Counted from the first letter of the stretch, positions 11,001-23,590 are shown. The stretch is DNA of 64,000 bases from Gymnothorax reevesii (GCA_029721435.1 CM056583.1:48761120-48825119), one strand, 5' to 3'. The notes: a model not told the origin generated them from the sequence alone. Numbers and translations are program-made.

Positions 11001-14000
11001 TGCCTAAAAGTCGTGGAAAGCTATTTGATGTCCCAGAATTCATTTTAGTGTAGTGTTACCGGCTTCGAGAGGCCCTGTTGGTACAGTTAGTGTACAATTT
11101 ACCCCTCCCCTGCATCCATCTTCAACTATTGCAGTCGACGTCCCTTATGACAAGTGTTGGTCTTGCAAGACTGCGGCAACCCTGTTTATGTGAAGTTTAA
11201 TATTGTGGTTCAGGTTTAAATCTGAATGATTTGAAGTGGTGTACATTTCAGTAGTGTCATACAATTCTTGTTGCTACAGAAATTTTAGATAAAAGGTTAA
11301 CTTCTGTTGCACATCTTTTTGGTTTGGTTATTTTTTCTGTCTGAAGTAACCGGCTCTTTGGTTTATAGTAAGTGGAGACAAAAATTCTAAGCGCCTTCTA
11401 AATGTAAGTAGGTACCTAAAATTTTGACTAAGCAACAATAAGTGGTCTTTGAAATGTGGTTAACTGGCTACATTTGCTTAAAAATGACTAGAGCTTGTAA
11501 ATTGTTTCTATTTCAGTTATTTACTGTACCTTGCTGCATTGTTTTAATCTTTTTAAACTATTTGTTATGAATGTACCCTTGCCATGCTAATGGAATCTCC
11601 TTTAGTAAAAATGAATTGCACTTGTTCCTTGTTATGTTGGATATTAACTGAGGAGTGCATATTATATTGAAAGTAATCTTATAGTTTGAGAGTAATTGAG
11701 TCCATGATGTATCTGCTTGGTTTCATTGTATTGATTTTGAAAACGAAAGCCGTTGGCATAAACTGAATGCTTCTTGTATTGAATTGCATTCAGTCTTTTA
11801 CGTATACCTTCCAAAAAAGAGATGCAGTTTCTCTGAAATTCTCCAATTTCAATATTCTCCAATATTCTGTTGGTGCATCCCAATATTCAGAAAATGTACC
11901 CTCCACTCCACCACAAGCCCCCCCCCCCCCCTTCCTGTTCCTGATATGAGGAGGAGATTGGCAGAGGCGCAAGGGTGTGCAGAGGAAGGAAGGGTTCATA
12001 TTTTGTAGCCTTGGGATGGATGTTGTCTTGTGCTGTAGTGCCTCTTTACCCTAATGAAAATGGTGCTTTTTGTTTTTATTTTTTCAGCTTCTCATCACAG
12101 TTGCCTTCAACCAGCCGGTGAAGCTGTTCTCAATGAAGCTCCACTCCTTTGATTTTGGTGAGGACTACTTCTTCCTTGGGATACCTTATACTCGGGGTCC
12201 TCAATCTTACCCAGAAGGGCCTGGTGTTGGTGCATTCTTTCATTACAACCAAGTAGTTACACACCTAATTCTACCAATCAAGACCTTTCGTAAAGACTCC
12301 AAGGGTTGATTTAGTGGAATCAGGTGAGTAACTGCTTGGTTGGAATGAAAGCCTGTACCCACATCAAGCCCTTCTAGGTAAGATTGAGGACCCCTGCTTT
12401 ATACAAAATTAAAGGGCCTGAGTTATGAAGCATGCATCAGCCTTCTCTTTTATGAGATCTCTCCATTTTCCCTCATAGTGTACTACTTTTTCTGTTTCTG
12501 AGTAAAAACACTTCTTCCTCTCCCAAATTCATTCCTGCAAGGCTAATCGAATTGCACAGTTAATATTTTTTAAAAGGCAGAAATGAAGTACTTGGGTGTG
12601 ATAACTGAAGGCTTTCTGGGGGAAGAAGGGGACACTTTTGTAAACCACCCAATTTGTGACGCACATTTAGCCCAAGCACCAAAGTGTGTGAAAATGTTCA
12701 TTAACCTGCCTCGCTCGATGGACTTTGATGACGCGGAGAGGAGCGAAGCCACACAGGTGCTGGAGCTGAGTGAAGACGACGTCAAGGAGGACAGCCTGAT
12801 CCCACTGCGCTATGTCAAGTTCCAGAACGTCAACAGTGTCACTGTGAGTTTACATCTGCTGTTTTGGAATACTGATTTGGGCTGGTGTACGGTTTTATCT
12901 TTCTTGCTTTAATGAAGCGCATTTGATTTGAAAATAATTAATATGCTTTTGAACTCTCCAGGCTTCCGCTGTCCAAATACTTTTGGACTGCTGTGTGAAA
13001 TTGTGGCGTTTTATTATTATCCCTGCTTTACCTGATGATTCTTAGGTAATTAACAACAAAATGTCCCATATTAAAACGCTCTTAACTTGTTAACTAGAGT
13101 GTCCAGGTGAACACGTGTCGCCTGCAAAGCACTTATGTGAAAGTGTGACTACCAACTGAAAGTGTGACTACCGGACAGACAGGCAGATGGACAGACAGAC
13201 AGACGCCGGACAAAGTGATCCCTATGTGCCGCTATGCTTAGCAGGCGACACAAAAATTGCAAGATGCGTCGTGACATTACTATTTAGATACATTAACGAA
13301 ATGATCCGAGTTTTATTCAACTGATTCTGAGATTCTTGAAAGATTTTCTGACACATTGACTTGCGTTCTTTAAAATATCTGCTGAAAAGCGCAAGTTTAC
13401 CATCTAGTGGTGATGAGTGGTATTCCGTCTGTAATGCATAACTGATAACGGCCGTTTCTGCACTTGTTTCTTCATAAACTTGTTAAATGATGTACTGCAG
13501 TTGGCGTAAAGAAAATCTCAAGGTGAAATTAAGAATAAACCTGCAATTAATTTCCTTGTGCGACTGATGGCATGTATGCCTCATGACGATATTCATCTTG
13601 TCAATTGTTCTAGTCGGGAAATTAAAATTTGCAGTTTCTGGAATTTAGCATGTGATGTGATGGAGTTGCTAGCTGTCCATATGTCTTGTGTTGTCATTTG
13701 GAAAGCATTGAAGATGATGGTTTTTTGTGCTTTTCTTAGGCTTCTTTAAGCTTTTGCAATTTCATGCATTTCTTTCATGCAGCTATTTATAAAGTCCAAC
13801 CAAGGAGATGAGGAAACGACAAAAGTGAATTATTTGACTTTCATCGGAACCCCTGTACAAGTAACAAACATGAATGACTTCAAACGGGTAAGAGGATGAA
13901 CTTCAGAAATGTGTGTTTTTTTTTTTTTTTAAAAGAGCCCCTCTAAAGCATATTCTTATCAATGGCATTACCACATGCAATATCTGCCTCTCCAGTCAGT

Positions 14001-14308
14001 TGTTATGACTTTTGAATGGCTCTGCCTGACCTCAGTGATTTACAGATTTGTTGTATCTAAAGTAATTCTGTCTGAATCTTACCTTCAACCTTCAGAGAAT
14101 CTTACCATCTTCAACTTTTATTGAAAATGAATTATTTCCCTATTGGATTTTGTATGGACCGATTTAGCATTCATGGTCTTGTCTACTCAAGGTTCTTCTC
14201 TGGATACAGCATTACCTATTGAAATGGTGGAAAGAAATGTTTGTTTGGTAAGAGATACTCTTGTGTGTTTGGCCTCAGGTTATGGGTAAGAAAGGAGAGA
14301 ACCACTGA
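7959..14308 (+). CDS. TXNL1: Thioredoxin-like protein 1 (TRP32), 8 coding exons
   Basis: Coding segments are 7959-8056, 8430-8526, 9106-9276, 10615-10737, 12088-12157, 12671-12843, 13783-13887 and 14279-14308. All introns are GT-AG, and the joined frame is open for 288 codons to TGA. Residues 1-107 form a thioredoxin fold with active site C34-R-P-C37 and the cis-proline segment ISATPTFLFF. Residues from about 115 form the PITH domain (GYMDLMPFVNKAGCECLNES, SDCDEQLLI, FINLPRSMDF, LRYVKFQNVNSVT, FIGTPVQVTNMNDFKR). The end is VMGKKGENH, close to the conserved VVGKKGESH tail. Family knowledge: TXNL1 is a cytosolic/nuclear thioredoxin that docks through its PITH domain to the 26S proteasome regulatory particle near the RPN11 deubiquitinase and reduces disulfides there. 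Length is one residue short of human (289), the difference lying in the ENDPG-NED linker. Mammals have CGPC where this protein has CRPC. It is the only host gene in the window. Confidence 0.97.
8430..8526 (+). CDS. TXNL1: TXNL1 coding exon 2 (active site exon)
   Basis: The acceptor TCTTTTCAG ends at 8429. The exon completes Gly33 and encodes C34-R-P-C37, then IAPAFNMMSNKYPQ and LEVDVHVCQ. The donor is GTAAGA at 8527. Confidence 0.96.
9106..9276 (+). CDS. TXNL1: TXNL1 coding exon 3 (rest of thioredoxin domain and linker)
   Basis: The acceptor CTACACAG ends at 9105 and the donor GTGAGT starts at 9277; 57 codons in phase 0. It encodes ATAAANGISATPTFLFFRNK, with the cis-proline, and the acidic linker leading to DIPKGY. 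Confidence 0.97.
9935..10060 (+). repeat. Degenerate relative of the 60-kb tandem repeat, in TXNL1 intron 3
   Basis: GTCCGTCATG followed by CTTCTCAAACCGTTCAAC recalls the order GTCCGTCATGTCCCG / TATCTCAAGAACGG of the arrays at 59-62 kb. It is a single worn copy; the relation is by eye. Confidence 0.3.
10615..10737 (+). CDS. TXNL1: TXNL1 coding exon 4 (start of PITH domain)
   Basis: The acceptor GATTTCAG ends at 10614 and the donor GTGAGT starts at 10738; 41 codons. It encodes MDLMPFVNKAGCECLNESDD and ends in ESDCDEQ. Confidence 0.97.
12088..12157 (+). CDS. TXNL1: TXNL1 coding exon 5
   Basis: The acceptor TTTTTTCAG ends at 12087 and the donor GTGAGG starts at 12158. It encodes LLITVAFNQPVKLFSMKLHS and FDF plus the first base of the next codon. 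The hAT miniature element in intron 5 begins 34 bases after the donor. Confidence 0.94.
12192..12396. mobile_element. hAT-type miniature element in TXNL1 intron 5
   Basis: The left end (T)CGGGGTCCTCAATCTTA and the right end TAAGATTGAGGACCCCTG are inverted repeats of about 18 bases. They are flanked by 8-bp target duplications CCTTATAC (12184-12191) and CTTTATAC (12397-12404) with one mismatch. The CAGGGGTCC-type terminus and 8-bp duplication fit hAT. Two relatives lie at 23599 and 51115. Confidence 0.85.
12671..12843 (+). CDS. TXNL1: TXNL1 coding exon 6
   Basis: The acceptor ACATTTAG ends at 12670; this start was chosen because it completes an alanine codon and gives AQAPKCVKMFINLPRSMDF in frame. 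An upstream in-frame ATG at 12583 was rejected as intronic. The donor GTGAGT starts at 12844. It ends with RYVKFQNVNSVT. Confidence 0.94.
13115..13251. repeat. Short inverted-repeat element in TXNL1 intron 6
   Basis: GTGTCGCCTGC (13115-13125) and GCAGGCGACAC (13241-13251) are exact inverted repeats around a core with a duplicated AAAGTGTGACTACC block and a CAGA-rich microsatellite (13176-13203). It looks like a miniature element; no target duplication was identified. Confidence 0.55.
13783..13887 (+). CDS. TXNL1: TXNL1 coding exon 7
   Basis: The acceptor TTTCATGCAG ends at 13782 and the donor GTAAGA starts at 13888; 35 codons. It encodes LFIKSNQGDEETTKVNY and then LTFIGTPVQVTNMNDFKR. Confidence 0.96.
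14279..14308 (+). CDS. TXNL1: TXNL1 coding exon 8 (last nine residues and stop)
   Basis: The acceptor TGGCCTCAG ends at 14278. The exon encodes VMGKKGENH followed by TGA at 14306-14308. Too short to show as an ORF; placed by homology of the tail and by splice phase. Confidence 0.92.
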   Translation, partial: VMGKKGENH

Positions 14309-14565
14309 GGAGGAACTGGCAGCTGGATATATTGCCGCACTTCCACCACGGACTTCCCTCTACCAAAGCCACCCGATTAGCTCCAGTCTAACACCGACTG
14401 ACTGTTCTCATCTACAGCTATTGTCGTCGTTTTTTTATTTAAATTTTTTTTTGGTTTTTTTGCCCAACTAAATGCAAAGTCGTCGCTTTGGCCGAGGCAG
14501 TTCATTCAATCATTTTTAGTGTAATCGGGAAGAAACTGTAAATAAAATCGATCCTTTTTCAAAGG
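14309..14565 (+). other. TXNL1: TXNL1 3' UTR with poly(A) signal
   Basis: The segment follows the stop codon and contains AATAAA at 14541-14546, with a GT-rich stretch (TGTTGTCTC, TCTGTCTCGAGTGTTT) just after it. Cleavage probably falls near 14560-14570. Later AATAAA signals for a longer form cannot be excluded. Confidence 0.65.
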
Positions 14566-16365
14566 CAAGCTGTTGTCTCAGTACTTCTGTCTCGAGTGTT
14601 TGAGTACTGCGCTCTGTGTCAGGCGGAGTTATTTAGAAAGAGTCTTTTTCATTACTGCCATGGAGTATCTCTGTGCAAGTTGTCTTTACTGTGGAGCCTC
14701 TTTAGGCACGAGGATCTGTAAAGGCCATCACGCTGAGAGGGTGGGAGCTGAATTTGTGCGTTTTCCCCTGAATTGTTCTATTTCATCTTTGTGGGTTTTA
14801 AATGCATAATTGTCTTATAGAACCCTCTCAATGACTACTAGTACAAAATTATTGGCTAATGGAGGACTAAGGGTGTGACACTGCAAAATTGATTCATATC
14901 TTCGGCCAGGTTGTTCTGTGTGAAAATGATTTTTATGCTAATATTTTTAAAATGTGAATTCACTGTTTTGTTTTTTTTTTTTTTTTTTTGGTCTACGCTG
15001 TTTCATTTCTGTGGTTGACCATTTATTTGTGCTCTGAATTCTGTTTATGTTAGCACTATGTTAAGCTGAGGCAGTGTCCTTGTTCAGGCTGAAATGTATA
15101 GCAGCACAAAGCACATGCATTTCTCAAACCAGCTTTTTTAGGAACAATAATGGAAAGATCAGGAAGTAAAATGATTTCCTAGCTAGTGCAGTGTTTGTCG
15201 ATTTCAGTCAAAAAATTTAGTTTCGATTAAAACAAAAATGCCCCCGCATTGTAGAAGCGAATGCTTTCTTTGCTCATGTTAACTATGCAAGGTGGCTTAA
15301 GTTGGGCTATTGTCTGTGATTTTCAGTGAGAAAAACAAGGTTTATTCTTCTGTGATGTAATGTGATGTGCTTTTTTTTGAAAGCTGCCGTAAATAAGGGC
15401 ATACATTTTTTTCTGCCCACTGTATTAGGCTTCAGTAACAGTGCATACTCATCAAGCCCCTGTTCAGTAATCCTTAAAATCTTCACAGTTCTTGTCACCA
15501 GAGTCTTGGCAGTGATGCATTGCATTTTGATACATTTTTGTGTTCTGTTTTGGCAACATATTCAGACTGTGAGTACAAAGACAATTGACTTCATCTGAGG
15601 AGTATGCCACCAATTCAAAAAAAAAAAAAAAAAAAAAAAAAAGTTGGACCTTTTAAGATGGAATATAGCTGTTAATCAATTAATGTTCTGTTATGTCTCT
15701 ATGTGCCTAGCCAAATAGCTATTACAATCCATTTTGAAATCTGTTCTTCCTGATGTCACAAGGGGGAGTGACCGTCCAGAGAAGTGAAGGAAGGATTAAT
15801 TGGTTGGCTGGAGTTGATCTGTCTTCCATACCTCCTGAGGGGTCACATCCCCCCCACATCTATAAGATTTGAAGAAGGAGCAGATTTTTGTACTTTGAAC
15901 TTGTAATGGCTTATTGGCTGCATACCTGGTGCCATAATGGGGACCTTAACTTTTTGCAGCTGTTTTCTTTACTTGAGATTTGTTTTTAATTTGACTCTGA
16001 CTGAGGGCTGCACGTAACCATTCGCCTCACTGATTTGGATTGTCCAGCCATGCCATGTGTTTTCCCACACATTTGTGAGAACAGACATCTCTAATGCTGC
16101 AGTGTGAGGCTTGGAAACCAATTGAATTATGACGGCAATCAATAAATATTCTTTATGTTGCTGCAATGTACAAGAGATTGACAGACCGTCAGTACCAGTC
16201 CTGAAAAATGGTTTTAACTTTGAAGACTCAAAAAGACAGTTACGAAAACACCTGCGAAAGGTTATTCCTATTCAGTTGAATGTTTAATATCAGCATATGT
16301 CTACTTAAAAATGATCTCTGAGCTAGGTACATCTCAAAGGTTGTTGAGTATACTACAACAACAAA
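14566..16365. other. Intergenic, no gene recognised
   Basis: Contains homopolymer runs (T at 14970-14989, A at 15617-15642). The remainder shows no coding structure or classified repeat by eye. Confidence 0.4.
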
Positions 16366-16369
16366 AGCC

Positions 16370-16660
16370 AATAGTTAATGTTTATATTGCAGGTGCGTCA
16401 GTCACTAAAATTGCTGAATCGTCGAAGGTGGCAAAGGGAACTGTTTCAAAAATTATAACTTGTGCGAAATAGCAAAATCAGCTGCAGCTAAAACAACTCA
16501 TGCTGCCATACAAAGCTCAAAGACTGGGAGAGACTGTCATTGAGTAGGATGGATGCTAATAACCACGGAACCATAATTCTTAAAATCACCTGAGTTGAAT
16601 CAGTCTATGTCTGAGCAAGTCTCAACAAAAGTGGTACATCCTGAGATTCATAAAGGTGTT
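16370..16660 (+). pseudogene. Tc1-like transposase N-terminal fragment
   Basis: Plus-strand translation shows AGASVTKIAESSKVAKGTVS, the typical first helix-turn-helix of a Tc1-like transposase. After several stops come MSEQVSTKVV and EIHKG, matching the VSTKTVRRELHKAG block of the second helix-turn-helix. The catalytic domain is absent. A dead fragment. Confidence 0.65.
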
Positions 16661-16769
16661 ATTTATGTACTGTATTTAATGATTTGAGCATGTACTGTAT
16701 ATTTTTTCGCCTTTGATCTCTGAGGAAGCTTCAGCAGTTTGATGATGATGATTATTATTATTATTATTA

Positions 16770-17085
16770 GGAAGAGGCAGTGGTTAGCGCTGCTGCTTCA
16801 CTGCAAAAAGGTCATGAGTTCGAGTGCGGCCTGTGGCATTTGCATTATCCCTGTATTCAAGTGGTTGACCTCCATCCACTCCGGTTTCCTCTCACCGTCC
16901 GAAGACATGCATGTCAGGTTCATTGGAGCCTAAATTACCCGTAGATATGAGAGTGTGCGCGAGTGATGGAATGGTGTGCCGTCCGTTGGTGTGTCTCTGC
17001 CTTTCGCCCTTGTTTGATCGGCTGTGCTTCTCCACAACCGCAATGAGAAATGCGGTTTAGACGACGAATGGATTATTATTATTAT
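16770..17085 (+). repeat. SINE-like interspersed repeat, nearly full length
   Basis: The order matches a common fish repeat: GGCAGTGGTTAGCGCTGCTG, then GTTCGAGTGCGGCC (B-box-like), CCACTCCGGTTTCC, CCGAAGACATGCATG, CTAAATTACCCGTAG, GCCTTTCGCCC, and a tail ending GACGAATGGATTATTATT. Both ends lie in (ATT)n, suggesting insertion in or creation of that microsatellite. Tail and head are diverged. Confidence 0.65.
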
Positions 17086-17089
17086 TGAT

Positions 17090-19515
17090 TGTAGTTGTAT
17101 TAAAAATCATTTGCCTCCATTTTAGTAAATTATAACTTTTTTGGAAAATATGGAGTTATTGAATATTATTTTATCTATTGGAAAAGGAACATCCATTGGT
17201 TATTACGTAGGCCTAATTATTATTAGGCTACGTAAAGTCCCGCAATTGTTTTTTTATGGTTGCAGCGTTATCGTTCACCAAGATCATGAGGCAAAATCTA
17301 GTGGTAAGAGCTTAATGTGCTATAACAAAATGCGAAAAAATTAACCTCTAATTCTCTCCGCATGCGTTAATTTGGTCTACGGGCCATAACAGGTTGTTGT
17401 CCGGTGAGCGTCGCACGGAGCCTGGGGTGAGCCACTTGCGTTTGTCCCAATCAGGTAGATGGATATTAGGGAACTTGATGCTGCGTGATACCAACAAGGG
17501 GTGCAATTGAAGGATTAAGCCACTGGATGTCACTACTTGCACTTAGTATCTTGATTCACGTAACCTCTGATAATATTCGGCTTTGGATGACCAATAACGC
17601 ACTAAAAGGTTTTCTTTTTGACGCGTTTATAATATACAGGATTGTGCTTTTGCGACGGTTATTCCGTGTAAGTCACTGTACTTGAGAGTACGCTGACTAT
17701 TTCAACTTTGTATTCCAGGGGAAAATGCGTCGGGGAATTATACATTTTGGGGAACTCAAAAAGCAGGATTCCGCAAATGCGCCTCAAAAAAAAAAAAAAA
17801 AAAAAAACTTAAATGAATGTGGCAACTAAAGATGAATATTTGAATATATTTTGCAATGTTATCAGAAACTAAACCGAGACATGATTTATAAACCCACTGT
17901 GTTACATAAGTGGGCCTACCAAGTTGCTTAAAATGAGTGAATAGGCCTATCACTTAATTACCATACTTTATGATTCAGTCATATGGGATTAATATAAAGA
18001 AATAGTCTATTCCTGAAAAGTGCCTGCTAGCTATTTTGTATGAGGACGCGCTCGATTGTGGAGGGAAAAAAAATCAGTTCTGCCCTGTTAAACGAAAGAC
18101 TGCAACCCTTTCCACCGAAATTAAACGAACCTCCAGCAACCTCCGAAACTAAGTTGGTCAACGCGGTCACGTCTTCTCCACAGGTATTGAAAACAATGAA
18201 TTTTAAAAATGTTAAATCTCACCAACCATTCGAAAGTTCACTTGAGAAAATGTTTACAATAGATATCAAAGCACATAACTTGACTGAATTTACCCTCGTT
18301 ATTCCTTCATTTTTTTTTTTTTTTGTCATGTTACCGTGATGTGAGGTAAACTCTATTTTCCCTGTATTTAAATGAGATTAAGTCATTGGTACACAGCGGC
18401 TGTATGTAGCAATTAGTTTCCATGTCTCTTGTTAATATTCTACATGTTCTCAAAGCATTTCGATAGGTTGAATTTGCGTAAAAAAAATATAATGAACGAT
18501 CAAGAAAATTTAAAACCTTTCCAGTCAGTTGTTTAAAATTGGCAGTGGGACAGAAATTTCCCATCTGGTCAGCCTGTATCCCGAGAGATGCCGAGTAGGA
18601 TCCTTGGTTATTTTTCACTACGAGGATTGCCTCATCAGAGAAGTATCCTCTGGCAACCGTCGGGGAGTAAGGCCTGCAGTCTGTTTTCTATCCATCACTT
18701 TCGCAAATAAACAAACATCAAGACTTTTTTATTGATCACAAAACGAATCGGTTGACGGCCTTTTTGCTTGTGTGCACGCAAGAGTTCAGATTTCAGAAGA
18801 TTGTGTTTGATATGCCTGGAACAGGAGATTAGGTCTGTGTCGGCAGCGCTATCTGCCGCTGATGTGTAGGGCCTGTCACGACCTAGCCGCCGACATACAA
18901 TCTAATCCTGGCTATAAGTGGACCACCTGGTGTGCCCGAGTGTCCCGTTCCATTGCCTACATAAGCGAAATCAAGTGTTTTTCCTCATAGACAAGAACTA
19001 ACCTTTAGCAAGATGGACGATAATGCGCTGAGAAAATAGTCTGTACCGTTTTATTATTCCAGCATTTTTTATTACTCTATCAAATCAACAAAAGTCAAGA
19101 CTGTTTAAAATCCATTGTTCTGTTGGAATATCTAAAGTGGTATAGGACTATGTTGACCTTGAATCGTGTAGAAACGATTGGTTGCCTGCATTTTTCTTTT
19201 TTTTTTTCAGTGATGTATAGCGCCCAGACTTGTTCAGTTAAATATAATAGGCCTGATAGAAACACTACACTATAAACCTTACTGTATCATTGAAAACGGT
19301 ATTTAAAGAAAGGAAAGAAGTTGTGATTATTTATTACAGCAATCAGTTATAGGTAGCCCAACTACGTTACAATTCAGGGAGAAAAACAATAGAAAAACAA
19401 TTTGAAAAGCTGAGGATTACTTGCATAAAAGTTGCAGTTTTCCATGTCTATTTTAAGAGTTAATAACATTGGGTATGCTTAAGAGCATTACAGTAGTTAC
19501 TGTCAGAAAAGCAAT
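17090..19515. other. Intergenic, mostly unassigned
   Basis: Poly(A) and poly(T) runs occur at 17787-17807, 18310-18324 and 19196-19209. A possible fold-back lies at about 18822-18912: CAGGAGATTAG / CTAATCCTGG arms plus TGTGTCGGC / GCCGACATA. A minus-strand frame at 17450-17540 faintly recalls a non-LTR endonuclease block but is too weak to call. Confidence 0.35.
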
Positions 19516-19518
19516 GTA

Positions 19519-19521
19519 GTA

Positions 19522-19554
<33 letters not shown>
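19519..19554. repeat. (AAT)n microsatellite
   Basis: About twelve TAA/AAT repeats in a row with no interruption. Confidence 0.95.
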
Positions 19555-19555
<1 letters not shown>

Positions 19556-19599
19556 CTAAAGTCCTCCCAAGTTCCTGTTTTTATATAGAACATTACCAC

Positions 19600-22500
19600 A
19601 TATTTTTAGCTGTAATCTCAAGCCGAAGTATGTTAAAAATGTTTCATCCATTTGGTAAACCACATCATAAATAATATACTGCACTCAAATTTCTCTTCTT
19701 ATAATCTTTCCACTCCATAGTCCCCTATTTGCTTTGGAGTGAATGAAAAATCTATTTTCTAATATCGGTCTCTGAAACCAATATCAAATGCAAACCACAG
19801 GAAATGGCCAATTCCACAGAGCTGCCCAACTGGAGGAAAACTCAGCCGGGGTGGAAGGGATTTGGTTTGGTTATTTTGACGTATGGATTGCCAAGCTAAA
19901 ATGCTATGATGTGGCAGAAGATATGTATGAAATATTCTTGTCAGTTTGACAGCATGAAACAGTAATTTTTTGGTCATTTTGAACATGCCGTGATTACACA
20001 TCGGTCAGATAGATGACATGTTTTATCTTTGGTATGGACTCTCAAGCATAATTCACCCCACACCAGGCCTGCAATAAACTGGCCTGAAATAAATATTTTT
20101 CCTCTTTGGGCATAGAGTACTCTGGAATGATGATGACCTCTAGAAAACTATCAACTGTACTCAAGCTCTGCAGCTTTTTTTTTTTTTGGAAAGGTTATGA
20201 GAACTGAGTTTCATTTTAACATGATACTAACATCTTCCCCTCTGCACAGTCTCCAACTCTATTTTTAGTTTTTTAGGGATGCCAAGTCAAAAAATAAAAC
20301 CTGCCTTTTGCCCTGTTTCTGCTCACCATTCATGCTTTTAATTTCTTATCATGTGCATTTTGTTTTGATATGCTCGGCATTACATTGGCCTCAATTAAGA
20401 AAAAAACGGCACAACAATGTATGACACGCTGTGGGTGCAATCTGTGTGTGGGTGGAAGGAAGGGGGAGGAGGGCATAGTTCCATCAGTTAATCACAAAAT
20501 AATCAACCACTTACTCCAGCTCATGGATTTTTACCCAAATGTGATTTTCATTTCCATATCTAGTGAGTGATAGGCTTTATTTTTTTTCCCTGCAAAATGT
20601 GACCAGTGCTGCATCCTTTTGCCCCCACGGGAGCACGGAGTATTCAAAAAGTACTTCTCTGCCCTCGCAACGCTCGGGCTCCGATGTAGCTGAGAATATG
20701 GCACACTCTGTGCTAAAGTGCCTGTAATGGCTGCATTCGTGCGCAGAAGCCTGGGTTCTTCAGGGAATCGATTAAGAGTAAGCAAACGGCGTGTCATTAA
20801 CTCCGAGAGAGGCTGGGAGCTAGGCCCTTATTGTAGAGGGGAACAATTATATCGAACAGCTCTGTGTTCCTCCAACCTTTGCACTGTGTATTTTCCACAG
20901 TAAAACATGATGTCTTTGTGTTTTATCTCCATCAGCCCCTCCGCAGTATTAGCAGTAGATTATAGCCATGTCATTCATCCACGCACGGACGGTGGTTTGT
21001 AAAATGCCATTTTTTAATGTATCCCCTCATTGCGGGCTATTAATAATTATCTGACTTTGACTGACTTAAATACAGTGACGAGGCGGAAGATTACAGGGAC
21101 AAGGAGTGCTAAGTGGTCGAGTTAAGCTATCTCTTTTGACCTTTTTCACCATGTACTTTACTCGTCAGGAAGACGCACACATGAACACATGTGTAATCAT
21201 GATCACGCTTTTTTATTTGCATGCAGTTCACCAGAGTTTAATGTGTTTTCTTTGCTGAGTAAGTATACTCTCAAAGGACATGAATGCATTGACTGTTTTG
21301 ATTGATGTCTATATTTACTGACATATTGTTCTGTGTGACGCTGCCATCTCTGTGATATTCTCTCAGGTTCTCAATTTTAGCTGCGGGCAAAGTTAGTCTG
21401 TGAAGCCTAGATATTTCCTCTATATGTTTTCAACTTAACAGCAGAAATGTCCCAGTGACAGGCAATATTTCATGATGATCTCCTTTGTTTCTAATGCTAA
21501 GACACAAATGAAACACTTCAGCTTCAACTGACTCTTATCGTCTGTCTTTTTTAAAATTCTTTCTGACTGTGTTCAAAAAAATGTATGACTCCTTGGTCCC
21601 GTGGTCATTTGACATTAAGTGCTGGAATTTGCTTTGATAAAAATTGAAAAAATCTGGTGTGTCATTGCCTTTTCCTATTGAAGAGCAGTTAATTCAAAAA
21701 CAGCACTGCTATTACAGATAAACAGTGCACTGCCTGTCCCTGTACACTCTCATCAAAATCACTGCTCTAATACAGCTGTTTATCATGTGTATTCTTTAAG
21801 TTACATGCAAGATATACTTTACAGGTTGTCTGAAACATTATATAATTAAATCTGATAAAAATGGTTCCATATTAAGGCTGTTTTCTAATGCTGTACTTAC
21901 AAGCACGGGCCAACCATTGTTAATTTATATGATTAAAATCATCAGGTTTTTGAAATACTGATGGAAGCAGCCTGAATATTTCAAAGGTATGGCCATGAGC
22001 AAGTAATCAATACCATGCACAAGAAGTTTAGCAATTACTCATTTTACAATTTGTTCAAGAGCCACGTGTTTGCATCAGAGCTCAGTGACCTAACAGGCTA
22101 TTGAGTGACAGCATCTGAGAGACTGCGGCTGTCCAACAAGCCAACCATGACCGTCAAATTTACCGCCAACATTGGAGAGATACTTTTTCATCTGTTTGAG
22201 ATTAAAAATGCATAACAGACAAGGAAGGAGCCAGCAAGTGAAGCCACATTCTGCGCATGTCTAAGACCTCGGGTTTTTAAGACTGTGACACTTGGACCTT
22301 CTTCCATTTTCCTCTCATAAATAAATGGAAAATGTGGCAGTATGATCCCACTGCATGACACACTTTATTGACCGGGATGGTATTCTCTTTTTCCTTGTTT
22401 AATTCCCCCATTGTGCTTTTTAGGAACTGGTGCCCTTCTGCATAAGGGGAGCGGGGCAAATATTTTTAATCTTGCAGGTTCAGCTATGGGCATGGAGAAA

Positions 22501-23590
22501 GTCTATAGTTAGTCACTGATTCTGCCAGGTAGTTCATTTTAGTAGGTACTAGCTAGCACACAGACAAGTGCTCGCTACACCTGCCACCCTAATTTTTCAA
22601 TAGCAGTCTTGAAGGTTTGCGCTCAGGCACACTCATGGCCCAGTAACAGACTGACGAGCATGGATTGCCCCTGTGTGAATAACTCGGGTCAGATAAGGGC
22701 TCTGAAATGTAATTCACAATGCCAACAGACACTTCCTGTGCATTCACACATTATGCTGAAGCATCCATATCTCTCCACAATCCACCAGAGGTCTGAAATG
22801 GGTTCCCTCGCAGAGTGGGTAATTAATTGTATGGGGAAGGTTGCTGTTGGGTTCCCTGTTGCTTATATATGAGCTGTCTCCACAGCTTGCATCTCTCCGC
22901 CTTCTCCCCCGAGACGAATCCAAGCTGTCTTCTCTGGCCCTCTCCACGATCCAGGTTGAAACAGGACGTGGAGCGGCACATAAGGCATGGGCAAGTGGCT
23001 TGTACTCGGGGCTGGGATACCCGTGTTCAATGCTGTTCCAGACCCATCCAATTACGGCCATCCAATCTGCTGGACTCCCCTGCTCAAGAGCTACCGCATC
23101 AATAACTGCTCAGGAGCTTCAAAATGGTGGACCTGTGCTCGTTGTCATTTGCGAACTTTTCTGACCTGATGTGCTGCAGCCTTGGCTCATGGTGTAGGAC
23201 CATGGCTTGGGAGCAGGCAGTTGGTCGATGGGAGCCATATGGACATGCTGCTGACTGACTCATGTCACAGTTACACCAGCAGCCTGGCTGAAGATTTGTC
23301 AGGAAAGCCAGCTCTGAGTATTGATTGGACGCAAACTGTTCTCACTTCTATTTTGATCTGTATTTCTCCCATTTGGATGTACATTTTCATTTGCATTTCT
23401 GACCGAAACATTTGTCATTTTTTTCCTCTAAAATGTTCAACCAACAGAGCATGTTGCTGGAAGCTAAACTTTCACCCCCAGAAACCTCAATAAAGTTCAC
23501 TATTATTAAAATCCTTGCATTAGAATCTATAAAATTCCTGCCAGATGAAAAACATCACAATAACCAACTGCTGTCGCAGCTTGACTGTGG
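19600..23590. other. Repeat-poor non-coding stretch, candidate regulatory DNA
   Basis: No gene and almost no recognisable transposon over 4 kb, in contrast to the rest of the window. Homeodomain-type TAATTA/ATTAAT and bHLH-type sites are frequent, for example CTATTAATAATTATCTG at about 21038-21054. The look is that of conserved non-coding DNA, but conservation cannot be seen from a single sequence. Confidence 0.35.

Noticed and set aside
12583..12912. Start of TXNL1 exon 6 at the upstream ATG at 12583
   Set aside because: The segment 12583-12670 has no counterpart in the family, and the ATTTAG acceptor at 12670 restores phase and the AQAPK sequence.
17348..17542. Possible non-LTR endonuclease fragment (FPNIHLPDWDKRKW)
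   Set aside because: It faintly resembles the FNFPNIDW block, but no other endonuclease motif is nearby.
22744..23164. Overlapping 90-107-codon ORFs on both strands
   Set aside because: Mutually overlapping frames in a CpG-bearing stretch, with no domain and no splice context.
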